Assembly (NCBI GenBank): GCA_937991945.1 | Contig: CALKLO010000015.1 | Location: 1-64,000 of the forward strand | Reading direction: 5' to 3' | DNA from: an uncultured Granulosicoccus sp. | GTDB taxonomy: Bacteria > Pseudomonadota > Gammaproteobacteria > Granulosicoccales > Granulosicoccaceae | DNA length: 64,000 nucleotides | Part shown: positions 7,539-16,687 of the stretch, piece by piece | Layout: the number at the start of each line of letters is the position of its first letter | How positions within the stretch are numbered: the first letter of the stretch is position 1 | Translations under genes and position numbers: made by a program | Notes under the pieces: generated by a model | The model's input: only the letters and a program-made list of their open reading frames with translations | The model's database searches: none | What the model was told of the DNA's origin: nothing

Positions 7539-9749
7539 ATGAAGAATAAAAGCTTGCTGTGGCTTCTCTTTGGAGCTACTGGTGCCTGCCTATTACCTTG
7601 GTATGCACTAGAGGACGGATTCTGGGCATTCACCTGGATAAGAAGCCTGAGTGATCCAGAGTACCCGTCAGCCCTTGTGTTGATTCTTGAACAATCTCAT
7701 TGGTGGTTAATGCCACCATTAGTAGCCTTAGTTGCAGGTTTTATCGCAATCATGTTACCCATGGGGCGTAAGGGCCTGTCTCGTATGCTCATAGCGGTGA
7801 GTTTATTGGGTTCGTTTTTCGTTATCGTTCAAGGGTTTGCGATTGGTCTAAATGAACCTAAAATATTTCTCTCACTGTTAGAAGGTAGTTCAGCAGCTAA
7901 TGGGCAGCCGGGTCTTGGCGTGGGCGCGATAATGCTGATTGCCTCATTCTTGTATTTGCTAACTATCGGAATTGCTGGTCTTAAAAAGGGCACGGCCGAT
8001 ATATTTATAATTGGACTCATTGGCACCATAATCACGTTAGTCGGTGTATTTGTATTTTTTCCTATTGCACATGTGTTGATCACTGCATTTGAAACAGCTG
8101 ATGGAGGATACGGTGCATCCAGATTCTTCAGTCGATATTTTTCAGGTGAGGTTTGGGGGCTGAATTGCCTTGTTGGTGACGGCGTATGTGGTCCTGCAAT
8201 TAACTCGGTGTTTCTTGCGACCATGACGGGCGTGGGTACCACCTTGCTAGGGCTAACGTTCGCCCTAATAGCTACTAGAACTCGTTTCCGAGCAAAGCGC
8301 CTGTTACGAATATTAACTGTGCTGCCCATTATCACGCCGCCTTTCGTTATAGGGCTGGCATTGATCCTACTGTTTGGTCGTGCAGGTGTTGTAACAGAGT
8401 GGTCTTACGCGTTATTTGATATTGAAAAATCCAGATGGCTCTATGGGTTTACCGGTGTCTACCTATCTCAATTATTGTCGTTCACGCCAATAGCCTTTTT
8501 GGTCATGATTGGTGTGGTGGAAGGTGTTAGTCCTTCAATGGAGGAGGCGTCGCAAACTATGCGTGCCACTCAATGGCAGACTTTTACGCAGGTGTCTCTG
8601 CCTCTAATGCGTCCTGGATTAGCCAATGCATTCTTGCTTGGATTTATTGAAAGTTTGGCTGATTTTGGTAACCCGTTGGTTCTCGGAGGAGACTTCTCTG
8701 TGTTGTCGACGGAGATCTACTTTGCAATTGTTGGTGCCGTGGCTGATACATCCAGAGCAGCCGTGCTGGGAATGGTTCTATTGACATTAACCATTACAGC
8801 ATTTTTGTTTCAACGCTGGTGGCTTGGGAAAAAATCGTATGCAACGGTGACCGGAAAAGCTGATTCAGGACAAAACAGTGGGCTTAATTCTGGTTTGAAA
8901 TGGGCGTGTTATTTAGTCGCTATACCCTGGGCGGTCTTTACAGCAATTGTATATTGCATGATTGTGTATGGTAGCTTTGTCAAACTGTGGGGTTACGACA
9001 ATTCCTTTACGTTAGAGCATTACATAAGTACGTTTGGCGTAAAAACTGAAGGTGGTCTTCGCTTTGTCGGTTCGGCATGGGACAGCTATATCACTACGTT
9101 GCAAATAGCATCAATCGCAGCACCTTTAACAGCGTTACTAGGGTTGTTAACAGCTTATGTGCTAGTTCGACAAAGATTTGCTGGAAAGGATCTCTTCGAG
9201 TTCAGTACGATGTTGAGTTTTGCGATTCCGGGTACGGTGGTTGGTATTAGCTACATTTTGGCATTCAATGTCCCACCCATCGAGCTTACGGGTACTGGAA
9301 TTATTTTAATTATTGCGTTCATGTTTAGAAACATGCCCGTAGGTGTTCGTGGTGGTATAGCGGCAATGTCGCAGCTTGATAAAAGTCTAGATGAGGCGTC
9401 GATAACACTAGGTGCTAATAGTTTCACTACGCTAAGGCGAGTTATTGCACCGCTCTTGGGACCTGCAATTCTTGCAGCGCTTATATACAGTTTCGTGCGA
9501 GCCATTACATCCGTCAGTGCTGTTATTTTTCTTGTGAGTGCAAAGCACAATATGGCGACGTCATTCATTGTCGGTAGAGTTGAGAATGGAGAATTCGGCA
9601 TTGCAATAGCTTATTCAACCGTTCTCATTATCACTATGCTGGCAGCTATCCTGTTGCTCCAGTTAATAGTCGGTAAACGCAAGTTGCGTAAAGACACACG
9701 CGTACAGAACACGGAAAATAAAACCCGATTAGTACAAGCAAACATATAG
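7539..9749 (+). CDS. afuB: AfuB-like ABC permease, two permease domains in one chain
   Basis: The 736-residue integral membrane protein carries an N-terminal region of about 170 residues with four or five helices, then two binding-protein-dependent permease domains. Their EAA loops are visible as EEASQTMRATQWQTF...LPLMRPG and DEASITLGANSFTTL...APLLGPA. The fused FbpB/AfuB layout means one chain can form the whole channel. A periplasmic loop before the first domain contains two cysteines (LNCLVGDGVCG). It is co-directional with the binding protein upstream and the ATPase 15 bases downstream. Local GC is low compared with genes outside the islet. Confidence 0.88.
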   Translation: MKNKSLLWLLFGATGACLLPWYALEDGFWAFTWIRSLSDPEYPSALVLILEQSHWWLMPPLVALVAGFIAIMLPMGRKGLSRMLIAVSLLGSFFVIVQGFAIGLNEPKIFLSLLEGSSAANGQPGLGVGAIMLIASFLYLLTIGIAGLKKGTADIFIIGLIGTIITLVGVFVFFPIAHVLITAFETADGGYGASRFFSRYFSGEVWGLNCLVGDGVCGPAINSVFLATMTGVGTTLLGLTFALIATRTRFRAKRLLRILTVLPIITPPFVIGLALILLFGRAGVVTEWSYALFDIEKSRWLYGFTGVYLSQLLSFTPIAFLVMIGVVEGVSPSMEEASQTMRATQWQTFTQVSLPLMRPGLANAFLLGFIESLADFGNPLVLGGDFSVLSTEIYFAIVGAVADTSRAAVLGMVLLTLTITAFLFQRWWLGKKSYATVTGKADSGQNSGLNSGLKWACYLVAIPWAVFTAIVYCMIVYGSFVKLWGYDNSFTLEHYISTFGVKTEGGLRFVGSAWDSYITTLQIASIAAPLTALLGLLTAYVLVRQRFAGKDLFEFSTMLSFAIPGTVVGISYILAFNVPPIELTGTGIILIIAFMFRNMPVGVRGGIAAMSQLDKSLDEASITLGANSFTTLRRVIAPLLGPAILAALIYSFVRAITSVSAVIFLVSAKHNMATSFIVGRVENGEFGIAIAYSTVLIITMLAAILLLQLIVGKRKLRKDTRVQNTENKTRLVQANI

Positions 9750-9764
9750 CACAGGACCGAAACC

Positions 9765-10826
9765 ATGAATACGAAATCAGCGAGCGTAAAGCTCGATAAC
9801 GTGACAAAGAATTATGGAGCGGTCACAGCTGTTATCAATCTAACATTAGCCATTAAGGCCGGAGAGCTCGTTACTTTACTAGGTCCGAGTGGTTGTGGAA
9901 AAACCACCATGCTACGTATGATCGCGGGGCTTGAAGAAGTCACAAGCGGAAGTATTCAATTCAACGATCTCGATGTGACGGACCAGTCTGCAACTTACAG
10001 AAACGTGGCTATGGTGTTTCAATCGTATGCATTATTCCCGCATATGTCGGTGCTTGATAATGTGTCCTATGGGCTATCTGTATCAGGGTTCGAGAAAAAG
10101 AAAATTAAAGCGAAAGCCCTTGCTGGATTAGCCATGGTTGGATTAACGGGGTATGAGAGCAGGATGCCAAGTGAGTTATCCGGGGGCCAACAACAACGGG
10201 TTGCGGTTGCTCGTGCTGTTGTACTGGAGCCTGAAGTGTTACTGTTTGATGAGCCGCTATCAAACCTTGATGCCAAGCTTCGCCGCCATGTGCGTGAAGA
10301 GATTCGGCAGATACAACAAGAACTAGGGCTCACGGCAGTGTATGTAACTCACGATCAAGAAGAAGCTATGGCCGTATCAGATAAAATCGTTGTTATGCAA
10401 CGTGGCGAGATAGCGCAGGCCGGATCCCCGTCTGATCTATATCAATCGCCTGAGTCAGCATTTATTGCTGATTTTATTGGCGATGCGAATGTAATTCCCT
10501 GTACGACGGTCTCCACTGATAAGAATACTGCGGTTATCTCGGTTGATGGAGTTTTGATAAATTCAACAGCAGCAAAGACTATTTCAACGCCTTTGAATTT
10601 GGTTGTTCATCCACAAAATATCCGTGTTTCCAATGAAGAGAGCACGACATCATTGGCGGGAAAAATTCAGCACGCCGCTTTTTTAGGGAGTCACATTGAG
10701 TACGAAGTTAAAACTGAGGTTGCCACGTTGTTTGTAATAGACAATCAAATGCAATCGAGATATCAGAAAGATGATTCTGTGTTTGCACATTTGCCTAAAA
10801 ATAAAACCTCACTAGTGCCTGCATAA
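9765..10826 (+). CDS. afuC: AfuC-like ABC transporter ATP-binding protein
   Basis: The 353-residue ATPase has Walker A GPSGCGKT (40-47), Q-loop Q86, signature LSGGQQQR (138-145), Walker B VLLFDEP (158-164) and switch H196. About 110 C-terminal residues resemble the TOBE regulatory fold of FbpC/PotA-type ATPases. It lies directly after the fused permease and before a HAD phosphatase, so it powers that importer. The family name alone would allow iron or polyamine; the AfuA-like binding protein and the phosphatase favour sugar phosphate. Confidence 0.88.
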   Translation: MNTKSASVKLDNVTKNYGAVTAVINLTLAIKAGELVTLLGPSGCGKTTMLRMIAGLEEVTSGSIQFNDLDVTDQSATYRNVAMVFQSYALFPHMSVLDNVSYGLSVSGFEKKKIKAKALAGLAMVGLTGYESRMPSELSGGQQQRVAVARAVVLEPEVLLFDEPLSNLDAKLRRHVREEIRQIQQELGLTAVYVTHDQEEAMAVSDKIVVMQRGEIAQAGSPSDLYQSPESAFIADFIGDANVIPCTTVSTDKNTAVISVDGVLINSTAAKTISTPLNLVVHPQNIRVSNEESTTSLAGKIQHAAFLGSHIEYEVKTEVATLFVIDNQMQSRYQKDDSVFAHLPKNKTSLVPA

Positions 10827-10858
10827 CCGCCAACATCGGTGAAATATAGACTATTCAA

Positions 10859-11464
10859 ATGGTAAAATATGACATTGGCAACTATTCGTTCAAAGCAATA
10901 ATATTTGATTGCGATGGCACGTTAGTTAATAGCGCGCCGTTACATTATTCTGCTTTTAAAGTGGCACTTGAAAAGCAGGGCGCCGTTTTAACTTATGCAT
11001 GGTATATGGACAGGCTAGGCCTATCACGACAGGGGTTAATAGCCGACTATTGTGTTGCAAATTCTACGGTTTTAGATATACCTCGCGCTATTGCGGAGAG
11101 CGAGGCTCAGTTTCTGAATAGGGCGGGGGAGTTATCGGAAATACCTGAAGTGATGGATATCGCCAGAAATCACTTTCGTAAAATACCCATGGCGGTGGCC
11201 TCCAGCGGCCAAAGACTCAGCGTTGAACAGTCACTTGAGAGTATAAATGCTTTGCATCTGTTCGATTTTGTACTGTGTTCAGATGACGTCTCAGCTTGCA
11301 AGCCAGATCCAGAGATTTATTTTGCGGCGGCGCAAAAAATACAGGTAAAAATATCAGAGTGCCTTGTCTTTGAAGATACCCATGAAGGTCTTGAATCAGC
11401 CACCTTAGCTGGCGCAAAGGCTGTCGATGTGCGCACGTTTGCGTCCATTTACGATAACAACTGA
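10859..11464 (+). CDS. HAD-superfamily sugar-phosphate phosphatase, YqaB-like
   Basis: The 201-residue HAD enzyme of the beta-phosphoglucomutase-like subgroup shows motif I FDCDGTLVNS (nucleophile D17, acid D19), motif II in VASSG, motif III KPDPEIY and motif IV FEDTHEGLESA. The overall run and the ending AVDVRTF closely resemble E. coli YqaB, a fructose-1-phosphatase. A helical cap occupies about residues 25-85. It is the last gene of the importer operon, 32 bases after the ATPase. Its likely job is to dephosphorylate the imported sugar phosphate, or to limit its build-up. A mutase role is possible for the subgroup. Confidence 0.82.
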   Translation: MVKYDIGNYSFKAIIFDCDGTLVNSAPLHYSAFKVALEKQGAVLTYAWYMDRLGLSRQGLIADYCVANSTVLDIPRAIAESEAQFLNRAGELSEIPEVMDIARNHFRKIPMAVASSGQRLSVEQSLESINALHLFDFVLCSDDVSACKPDPEIYFAAAQKIQVKISECLVFEDTHEGLESATLAGAKAVDVRTFASIYDNN

Positions 11465-11574
11465 AATATGGATATCGTCGTAATCAGTGCCCTCTTTGTC
11501 TAGAGAGCGCTATATGTTTGTTAGCTAAAACTGGCACACATTCGAAAAATACATGTTGTCGTAAGATGCACTGC

Positions 11575-12312
11575 TTAGCGCATCTTAAAACCTTGATCAT
11601 CCAAGAAACCGCGCATGTGAGGACGTGATTCCTTACCCACCAGTTTCTTCATTTCATCGGTCCACTGACTCACTTTGGTGCCGCCAGTTCGCGTCTGGTA
11701 GTAATGCCCTAGGCGTTCGTTGTAGTCGTCAAAGTGTGCATCTTGCTGGGCATCGGAGTAGGTGTCCTGCATAAGCACAGCGTCTACTGATAAGCGTGGT
11801 TTGATATCTGGGTCTTGTGCTGGGTGGCCTAGGCATAAGCCGAAGACAGGGTAGACCTGCTCAGGTAAGCCCAGTAGCTCAGATACCTTGGCAGGGTTGT
11901 TGCGCAAACCACCGATATAGCAAATGCCTAAGCCTAAAGATTCGGCAGCTATGACGGCGTTTTGCGCAGCAAGGCCAACATCAACGGTGGCAATTAAAAA
12001 GTGCTCTGTCATGCCTTGTTCAAAGTCGCCGCCTGCACGTGCACAGGCTGCGCCACTTCGGCGTAAGTCTGCACACCACACCATAAAAACTCCGGCTTCA
12101 GTAACCCACGTTTGTCCACCGGCAAGCTCTGCCATGCTTTCCCGCGTGGCCATGCTGTTCACTTGTATAACGGTGACCGCTTGAACATTACTAGAGGTAG
12201 CTGCCGCCTGACCCGCCGACACAATTTCTCGTACCTGTTCGTCGGTTACCGCTTCGTCCGTAAATTTACGAATAGAGCGATGTGACTTGAGGAGTTCGAT
12301 AGTTGCATTCAT
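11575..12312 (-). CDS. nfsA: Oxygen-insensitive NADPH nitroreductase NfsA
   Basis: The 245-residue FMN enzyme matches NfsA nearly end to end: IELLKSHRSIRKFTDE at the N terminus, AAESLGLGICYIGGLRNN in the middle, PVFGLCLGHPAQDPDIKPRL, and KESRPHMRGFLDDQGF at the end. It reduces nitroaromatics and quinones with NADPH in the cytoplasm. It lies downstream of an aldehyde dehydrogenase on the same strand with a 59-base gap and may be co-transcribed. The start is ATG at 12312. GC here is back to that of the wider window, which marks the right edge of the low-GC islet. Confidence 0.93.
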   Translation of the reverse strand: MNATIELLKSHRSIRKFTDEAVTDEQVREIVSAGQAAATSSNVQAVTVIQVNSMATRESMAELAGGQTWVTEAGVFMVWCADLRRSGAACARAGGDFEQGMTEHFLIATVDVGLAAQNAVIAAESLGLGICYIGGLRNNPAKVSELLGLPEQVYPVFGLCLGHPAQDPDIKPRLSVDAVLMQDTYSDAQQDAHFDDYNERLGHYYQTRTGGTKVSQWTDEMKKLVGKESRPHMRGFLDDQGFKMR

Positions 12313-12371
12313 TGATTTTACGTTTTCCGTAGTGGCAAGGTGGTGTTCAGGCGGCAGTTTGGGTGGTGCGA

Positions 12372-13814
12372 CTAAGCGTCGCTATTCCAACCACCAACCG
12401 CTTTAACTTCCAAGAATTCGTCCATACCCCAGTTGCCACCTTCGCGACCATTACCCGATTGCTTGTAGCCGCCAAATGGTGATGCAGAGGAGCGAGCCAG
12501 ACCATTCATATCGACCATACCTGAACGCAACTGTCGGGCAACACGATTAGCTTTTGCGCCATCTTCAGTTTGCACGTAGTTGGTTAGACCGTAGTCTGTG
12601 TCGTTAGCAATTTGAATTGCTTCTTCTTCGGTGTCGAATGGCATCATGGAGAGTACCGGTCCAAAGATTTCTTCACGCATAACAATCATGTCGTTGTTAC
12701 AGTCGGCAAAGATAGTCGGGCGAACGAAGTAGCCACTGTCCATGCCTTCAGGCCGACCCAAGCCACCAGCAACAAGCGTTGCTTTGTCTTCTTCAATGCC
12801 TTTCTTGATAAGACCTTGCACCTTGTCGAACTGCATTTGACTAACCAAGGGGCCAATGTGAGAACCACTTTCAGAAGCCAAATTAACAGCGGTATTGTCA
12901 GCCTGTGTTTTAGCTTGTTGAACAGCTTCGTCATAGCGCGAACGTTCTACCAACATACGGGTAGGTGCGTTACACGATTGTCCTGTGTTGTTAAAGCAAC
13001 GAGCAACGCCTTTAGCGACTGCATCGGCAGGTGCGTCAGCGAATACAATGTTGGCACCTTTGCCGCCTAGCTCAAGTGAAACGCGCTTGAGTGTGTCAGC
13101 AGCGTTTTTAGAGATAGCAATGCCCGCACGTGAAGAACCCGTGAAAGAGATCATGGCAACATCGGTGTGGCCTGAAAGCGCTGTACCAACACCTGGGCCA
13201 TCGCCGTTAAGTAAATTGAACACACCAGCGGGAACGCCTGCTTCGTGAAGAATGTCGGCGAACAACATGCCAGACAGTGGTGAGAGTTCTGATGGCTTTA
13301 GTACCATGGTGCAGCCGGTTGCCAATGCAGGCATGACCTTCAGCGCAATTTGGTTCATGGGCCAGTTCCACGGAGTGATCAGACCGCAAACACCGATAGG
13401 CTCGTACAGGATTCTATCGTTAGGTGTGTTGGGGCGTAGCTCTCTATCAAACTCAAAGGCCTCTAAGGTTTTGATGAATGAATTGATGTGGTAAGAACCT
13501 GTACCCGATTGAGCAGCCTTGGACATATCAATGGGAGCACCCATCTCGTCACTAATAGCGTGAGCCATGTCTTCTGAACGCGCTGTGTACACTTCCAGAA
13601 TGCGTTTCATTAAGTCGAGTCGTTCGGCTTTGCTAGACAAAGACCAGCTTAGGAACGCTTGCTTAGCTGCTGCCACGGCGGCATTGGTATCTGCTGTGCC
13701 ACCCAACGATATAGTGGCGCAAACCGCTTCTGTCGATGGGTTGATAACGTCTAAATCGGCACCATCGATAGGGTCAACCCAAGCGCCGTTAATGTAAAAC
13801 TGCTTCGTGTTCAT
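12372..13814 (-). CDS. NAD(P)-dependent aldehyde dehydrogenase
   Basis: I start translation at the ATG at 13814 (MNTKQFYINGAW, 480 residues), because the 20 residues possible upstream do not look like family sequence. Key features are PWNWP (N150), SFTGSSRAG in the Rossmann fold, the base E248 in LELGGKG, the nucleophile C281 in NTGQSC, and EEIFGPVLS. It oxidises an aldehyde to the acid in the cytoplasm. The family (class of betaine, succinate-semialdehyde and related dehydrogenases) does not fix the substrate. Its neighbours nfsA and a PLP enzyme give no clear pathway. Confidence 0.9.
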   Translation of the reverse strand: MNTKQFYINGAWVDPIDGADLDVINPSTEAVCATISLGGTADTNAAVAAAKQAFLSWSLSSKAERLDLMKRILEVYTARSEDMAHAISDEMGAPIDMSKAAQSGTGSYHINSFIKTLEAFEFDRELRPNTPNDRILYEPIGVCGLITPWNWPMNQIALKVMPALATGCTMVLKPSELSPLSGMLFADILHEAGVPAGVFNLLNGDGPGVGTALSGHTDVAMISFTGSSRAGIAISKNAADTLKRVSLELGGKGANIVFADAPADAVAKGVARCFNNTGQSCNAPTRMLVERSRYDEAVQQAKTQADNTAVNLASESGSHIGPLVSQMQFDKVQGLIKKGIEEDKATLVAGGLGRPEGMDSGYFVRPTIFADCNNDMIVMREEIFGPVLSMMPFDTEEEAIQIANDTDYGLTNYVQTEDGAKANRVARQLRSGMVDMNGLARSSASPFGGYKQSGNGREGGNWGMDEFLEVKAVGGWNSDA

Positions 13815-14022
13815 TTGCCGTTGCTCAACGTGATGTGGAGTGATGATCGGATACTCGCCGTTGGCGGGTGCCACCCAATCTATGGGCGCATTGTCTCAAA
13901 GCTTGCGAGGACAATGGGCCGTAAACGCCAGAAAAAGTCACTTACGCGTCAAAGAGTATTCCGAATGCGGCAATTGTTTGCCTAATTGGGCAAGCGGGGC
14001 ACCGTGCTCAGATGTTTTGAGC

Positions 14023-15183
14023 TTACTCCATGGCTCTGGCTAGTGCCTGTTCCAAGTCGTAGATCAAATCGTCAGCGTCTTCAATTCCGATGGATAAACG
14101 AAGCAATCGAGGGTGGACGGGAAACCCTTCCCCAGAAACTGTTTTACGATGCTCAATAAGGCTCTCGACACCGCCTAATGAGGTGGCGGGGTAGAAAAGT
14201 TCGCAAAATCGGGCGACATCAATGGCGGTTTGCTCGCTTCCTTTAACGAGTATGGACAGCATGCCGCCAAATTGGCCGTTGGTTTGGCGATTGGCAATAT
14301 CGTGCCCAGGGTGTGAGGCCAAACCTGGGTACATCACAGTTTCAATATGGCGGTGCCCTTCAAAATGCTTGGCAATAGCCATGGCATTGGCCGAGCACTT
14401 TTCCACACGAAGAAACAAGGTGCGCATGCCGCGAATTAGCAGCCAGGCATCGAAGGAGTGCAGCACCGTGCCCTGCAATTTACGGATAGTGGCAATGTCA
14501 TCCCACGTTTTGCCGGTGTCGTTTACTGACAGCACGCCAGCTGTGACATCGGAGTGTCCGTTTAAATATTTGGTGGCTGAATGAAAGGATATATCGGCAC
14601 CAAGATCTAAAGCTTTGGTCATGCTTGGTGGCGTGCCGGTGCAATCTGTGATGAGCTTTGCGCCAGCTGTGTGGGCAATTTCAGCTGCTTTGGCAATATC
14701 GGTGACTTCCCAGTTTGGGTTGTTAGGCGTCTCCACCCAAACCAAGTGGGGGTCGCAAGCCTTTACGGCATCGGCTAACGATTGCATATCGCCCGCATCG
14801 TAGTAGCTCACCGTGATACGACGGTTTGCCGCGTAATTCTGAATTTGCTGCAGCACCCCGTGGTACATGACTTTGGGCGCAACCACGTGAGCATCGGTCG
14901 GTAGGTTTTCTATCACCGCCGTACACGCGGACATACCAGAGGAGAACAGCAGAGACTCTTTGGCGCCCTCTAGTGTTGCAATGATATTTTCGGCTTGAGC
15001 GGTGGTTTGGCTGCCATCGCGGCGGTACCAATAGGGTTGTCGTACTTCGTAGTTTTCATCACGCGCATAGGTTGCAGCGGGCTGAATGGACGGCACAACG
15101 GCTCCCGTTTCTGCTTCAAGAGAATGCAGCGCCTGAGAAATCAGGGTAACCAGCGACGGTTGGCGATTGCTCTTTTCCGACAT
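14023..15183 (-). CDS. Cystathionine gamma-synthase/lyase-family PLP enzyme
   Basis: The 386-residue protein is a Cys/Met-metabolism PLP-dependent enzyme. The PLP lysine is in SATKYLNGHSD; LFSSGMSA, WVETPNNP and TDCTGTPP are the cofactor-contact stretches, and SLGGVESLIEHRKT is the family C-terminal motif. Possible reactions include cystathionine gamma-synthase, beta- or gamma-lyase, or methionine gamma-lyase; sequence by eye does not decide. Asp replaces the more usual Asn/Thr just before the cysteine in TDCTGTPP. It is transcribed alone, away from a TPR gene. Confidence 0.88.
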   Translation of the reverse strand: MSEKSNRQPSLVTLISQALHSLEAETGAVVPSIQPAATYARDENYEVRQPYWYRRDGSQTTAQAENIIATLEGAKESLLFSSGMSACTAVIENLPTDAHVVAPKVMYHGVLQQIQNYAANRRITVSYYDAGDMQSLADAVKACDPHLVWVETPNNPNWEVTDIAKAAEIAHTAGAKLITDCTGTPPSMTKALDLGADISFHSATKYLNGHSDVTAGVLSVNDTGKTWDDIATIRKLQGTVLHSFDAWLLIRGMRTLFLRVEKCSANAMAIAKHFEGHRHIETVMYPGLASHPGHDIANRQTNGQFGGMLSILVKGSEQTAIDVARFCELFYPATSLGGVESLIEHRKTVSGEGFPVHPRLLRLSIGIEDADDLIYDLEQALARAME

Positions 15184-15341
15184 GCGTTAAAAATCCTGTT
15201 AAATAGTTAGCGAAAGAAAGAGTGCCCTTGGGCGCTGTATGGATTCGATATTACACTGCTACGTAATTAGTGAACTGCCGATGATTTGCAGGTGGCTATA
15301 TTGCGGTATTATTTTCGGTAACCTTTCGGAGCACGCCCGCT

Positions 15342-16667
15342 ATGAATGACACATCAACACTAGATGCCCAGGCACTGTGCGCGAAAGGTATCGCCAAAAG
15401 CGTGCGCTGCCACGCCGATGCAATGGACTATATCGACAATGCCATTGCCACCGACCAAAGCGACCCGCATGCACGTTTAGTGAAAGCGTGGATGCTGCAT
15501 GGCGGCAGGGAGTCCACGGTGGCTGAAGAGGTGTCGCAATTAATCGGCGATGTTGAAGAGCGGCTTACCTCAAATGAAGGCTATGACGCGCAATTGCTGG
15601 CAGCGTTAAAACTCTCCAGACAAGGCAGAAGTAGTGAAAGTGCCACAGCACTTGAAACCATGCTCATTGAATCTCCCACCGATCTATACATTCATAAAGT
15701 GGTGCAAGACGAAATATTCTGGCTAGGTAAATCTTCATGGATGCGTGACATAACCGAGCAAGCAGCACCGCATTGGCAAACCGACTCTGGCGACTCCAGC
15801 GACTATGGTCAGTTTTTATCGTACCGAGCCTTTGCTAACGAAGAAGCCGGTTTCTATGACGATGCTGAACGGTTTGCAAGAATGGCTGTAGAAATTAACC
15901 CAGGCGATATCTGGGGTACTCATGCGTTAGCGCATACGCTACTCATGAAAGGTGAGATGCACCGAGGCATCGACTGCCTAGAAACCCTGAGTGTAAATTG
16001 GGGGCACGCCAACCAAATGAAGCATCACCTGTGGTGGCACATGTGTTTGTTCTTACTAGAGACTGGCGAGCACGACAAAATTTTAAGTTTGCTCAGCACT
16101 GAAATTAGAAATCCAGAGTCATCTTTAGTACAAGCCTCTCCCGCAGCGCCCATTGATATACAAAACTACGCATCGCTATTACTCCGACTAGAGCTATACG
16201 GTGTCAACGTATCGGAGCATTGGCATACGCTTGCAGAGGTTTGTGCAGCCCGCGTTAATAACCATGGCAACGCGTTCGGTAACTTGCACGACATGATGGT
16301 TCTTAGTGCTACTGGGCAGTTTGATAAAGCCGATGAGCTTATTCGTAGTATGAAAACTAGCTACGCCGATAACGTCGGTGATGTGGCCTTAGCTTATAAC
16401 GCTATTGGCATACCGGTGTGTGAAGCATTAATGGCGCACAGGCGTTTAGACTACAACCGTATTATTGAGTTAATCGGTGGGGTAAGGCACAACCTGAGTT
16501 TGATAGGCGGTAGCCATGCTCAACGAGATGTGTTTTATCACTTGTTGGTCCATGCTGCTGAGAAAGCAAACCGACCTGATTTACGCAGTATTTACATCCG
16601 TGACATAGAGCGCATCGGCTTTTGCGATGTACCAGAGCGAGCCGCCTATCAGCCTGTGGCTCATTGA
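15342..16667 (+). CDS. TTC38-like tetratricopeptide repeat protein
   Basis: The 441-residue soluble protein has no signal peptide and is helical throughout. The central block WGTHALAHTLLMKG, followed by HHLWWHMCLFLLETGEHDK, matches the TTC38 family of TPR proteins found in bacteria and animals. TPR-like helix pairs are visible around 140-230 and 320-360. The family has no settled biochemical role. It lies between a PLP enzyme and an isopenicillin-N-synthase-like oxygenase, both on the opposite strand, so operon context is lacking. Confidence 0.75.
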   Translation: MNDTSTLDAQALCAKGIAKSVRCHADAMDYIDNAIATDQSDPHARLVKAWMLHGGRESTVAEEVSQLIGDVEERLTSNEGYDAQLLAALKLSRQGRSSESATALETMLIESPTDLYIHKVVQDEIFWLGKSSWMRDITEQAAPHWQTDSGDSSDYGQFLSYRAFANEEAGFYDDAERFARMAVEINPGDIWGTHALAHTLLMKGEMHRGIDCLETLSVNWGHANQMKHHLWWHMCLFLLETGEHDKILSLLSTEIRNPESSLVQASPAAPIDIQNYASLLLRLELYGVNVSEHWHTLAEVCAARVNNHGNAFGNLHDMMVLSATGQFDKADELIRSMKTSYADNVGDVALAYNAIGIPVCEALMAHRRLDYNRIIELIGGVRHNLSLIGGSHAQRDVFYHLLVHAAEKANRPDLRSIYIRDIERIGFCDVPERAAYQPVAH

Positions 16668-16687
16668 TGTATGAATAATGTAAACGG

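Noticed and set aside
7829-8335. 168-codon open frame antisense to the afuB-like gene
   Set aside because: It mirrors the codon pattern of a well-supported permease on the other strand and has no recognisable protein features.
6433-10826. Iron(III) uptake system, the usual label for this transporter family
   Set aside because: Binding-protein residues fit AfuA, a sugar-phosphate-type phosphatase is in the operon, and I saw no Fur box upstream.
2830-11464. Mobile element carrying the low-GC islet
   Set aside because: No integrase, transposase, tRNA target or flanking repeats could be seen at either edge.
12612-13070. 152-codon open frame antisense to the aldehyde dehydrogenase
   Set aside because: It lies wholly inside a clear enzyme gene and its sequence has no domain; a shadow frame.
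13840-14043. Possible 67-residue gene in the gap between the aldehyde dehydrogenase and PLP enzyme genes
   Set aside because: No ribosome site, no family resemblance, and it runs into the PLP gene's end.
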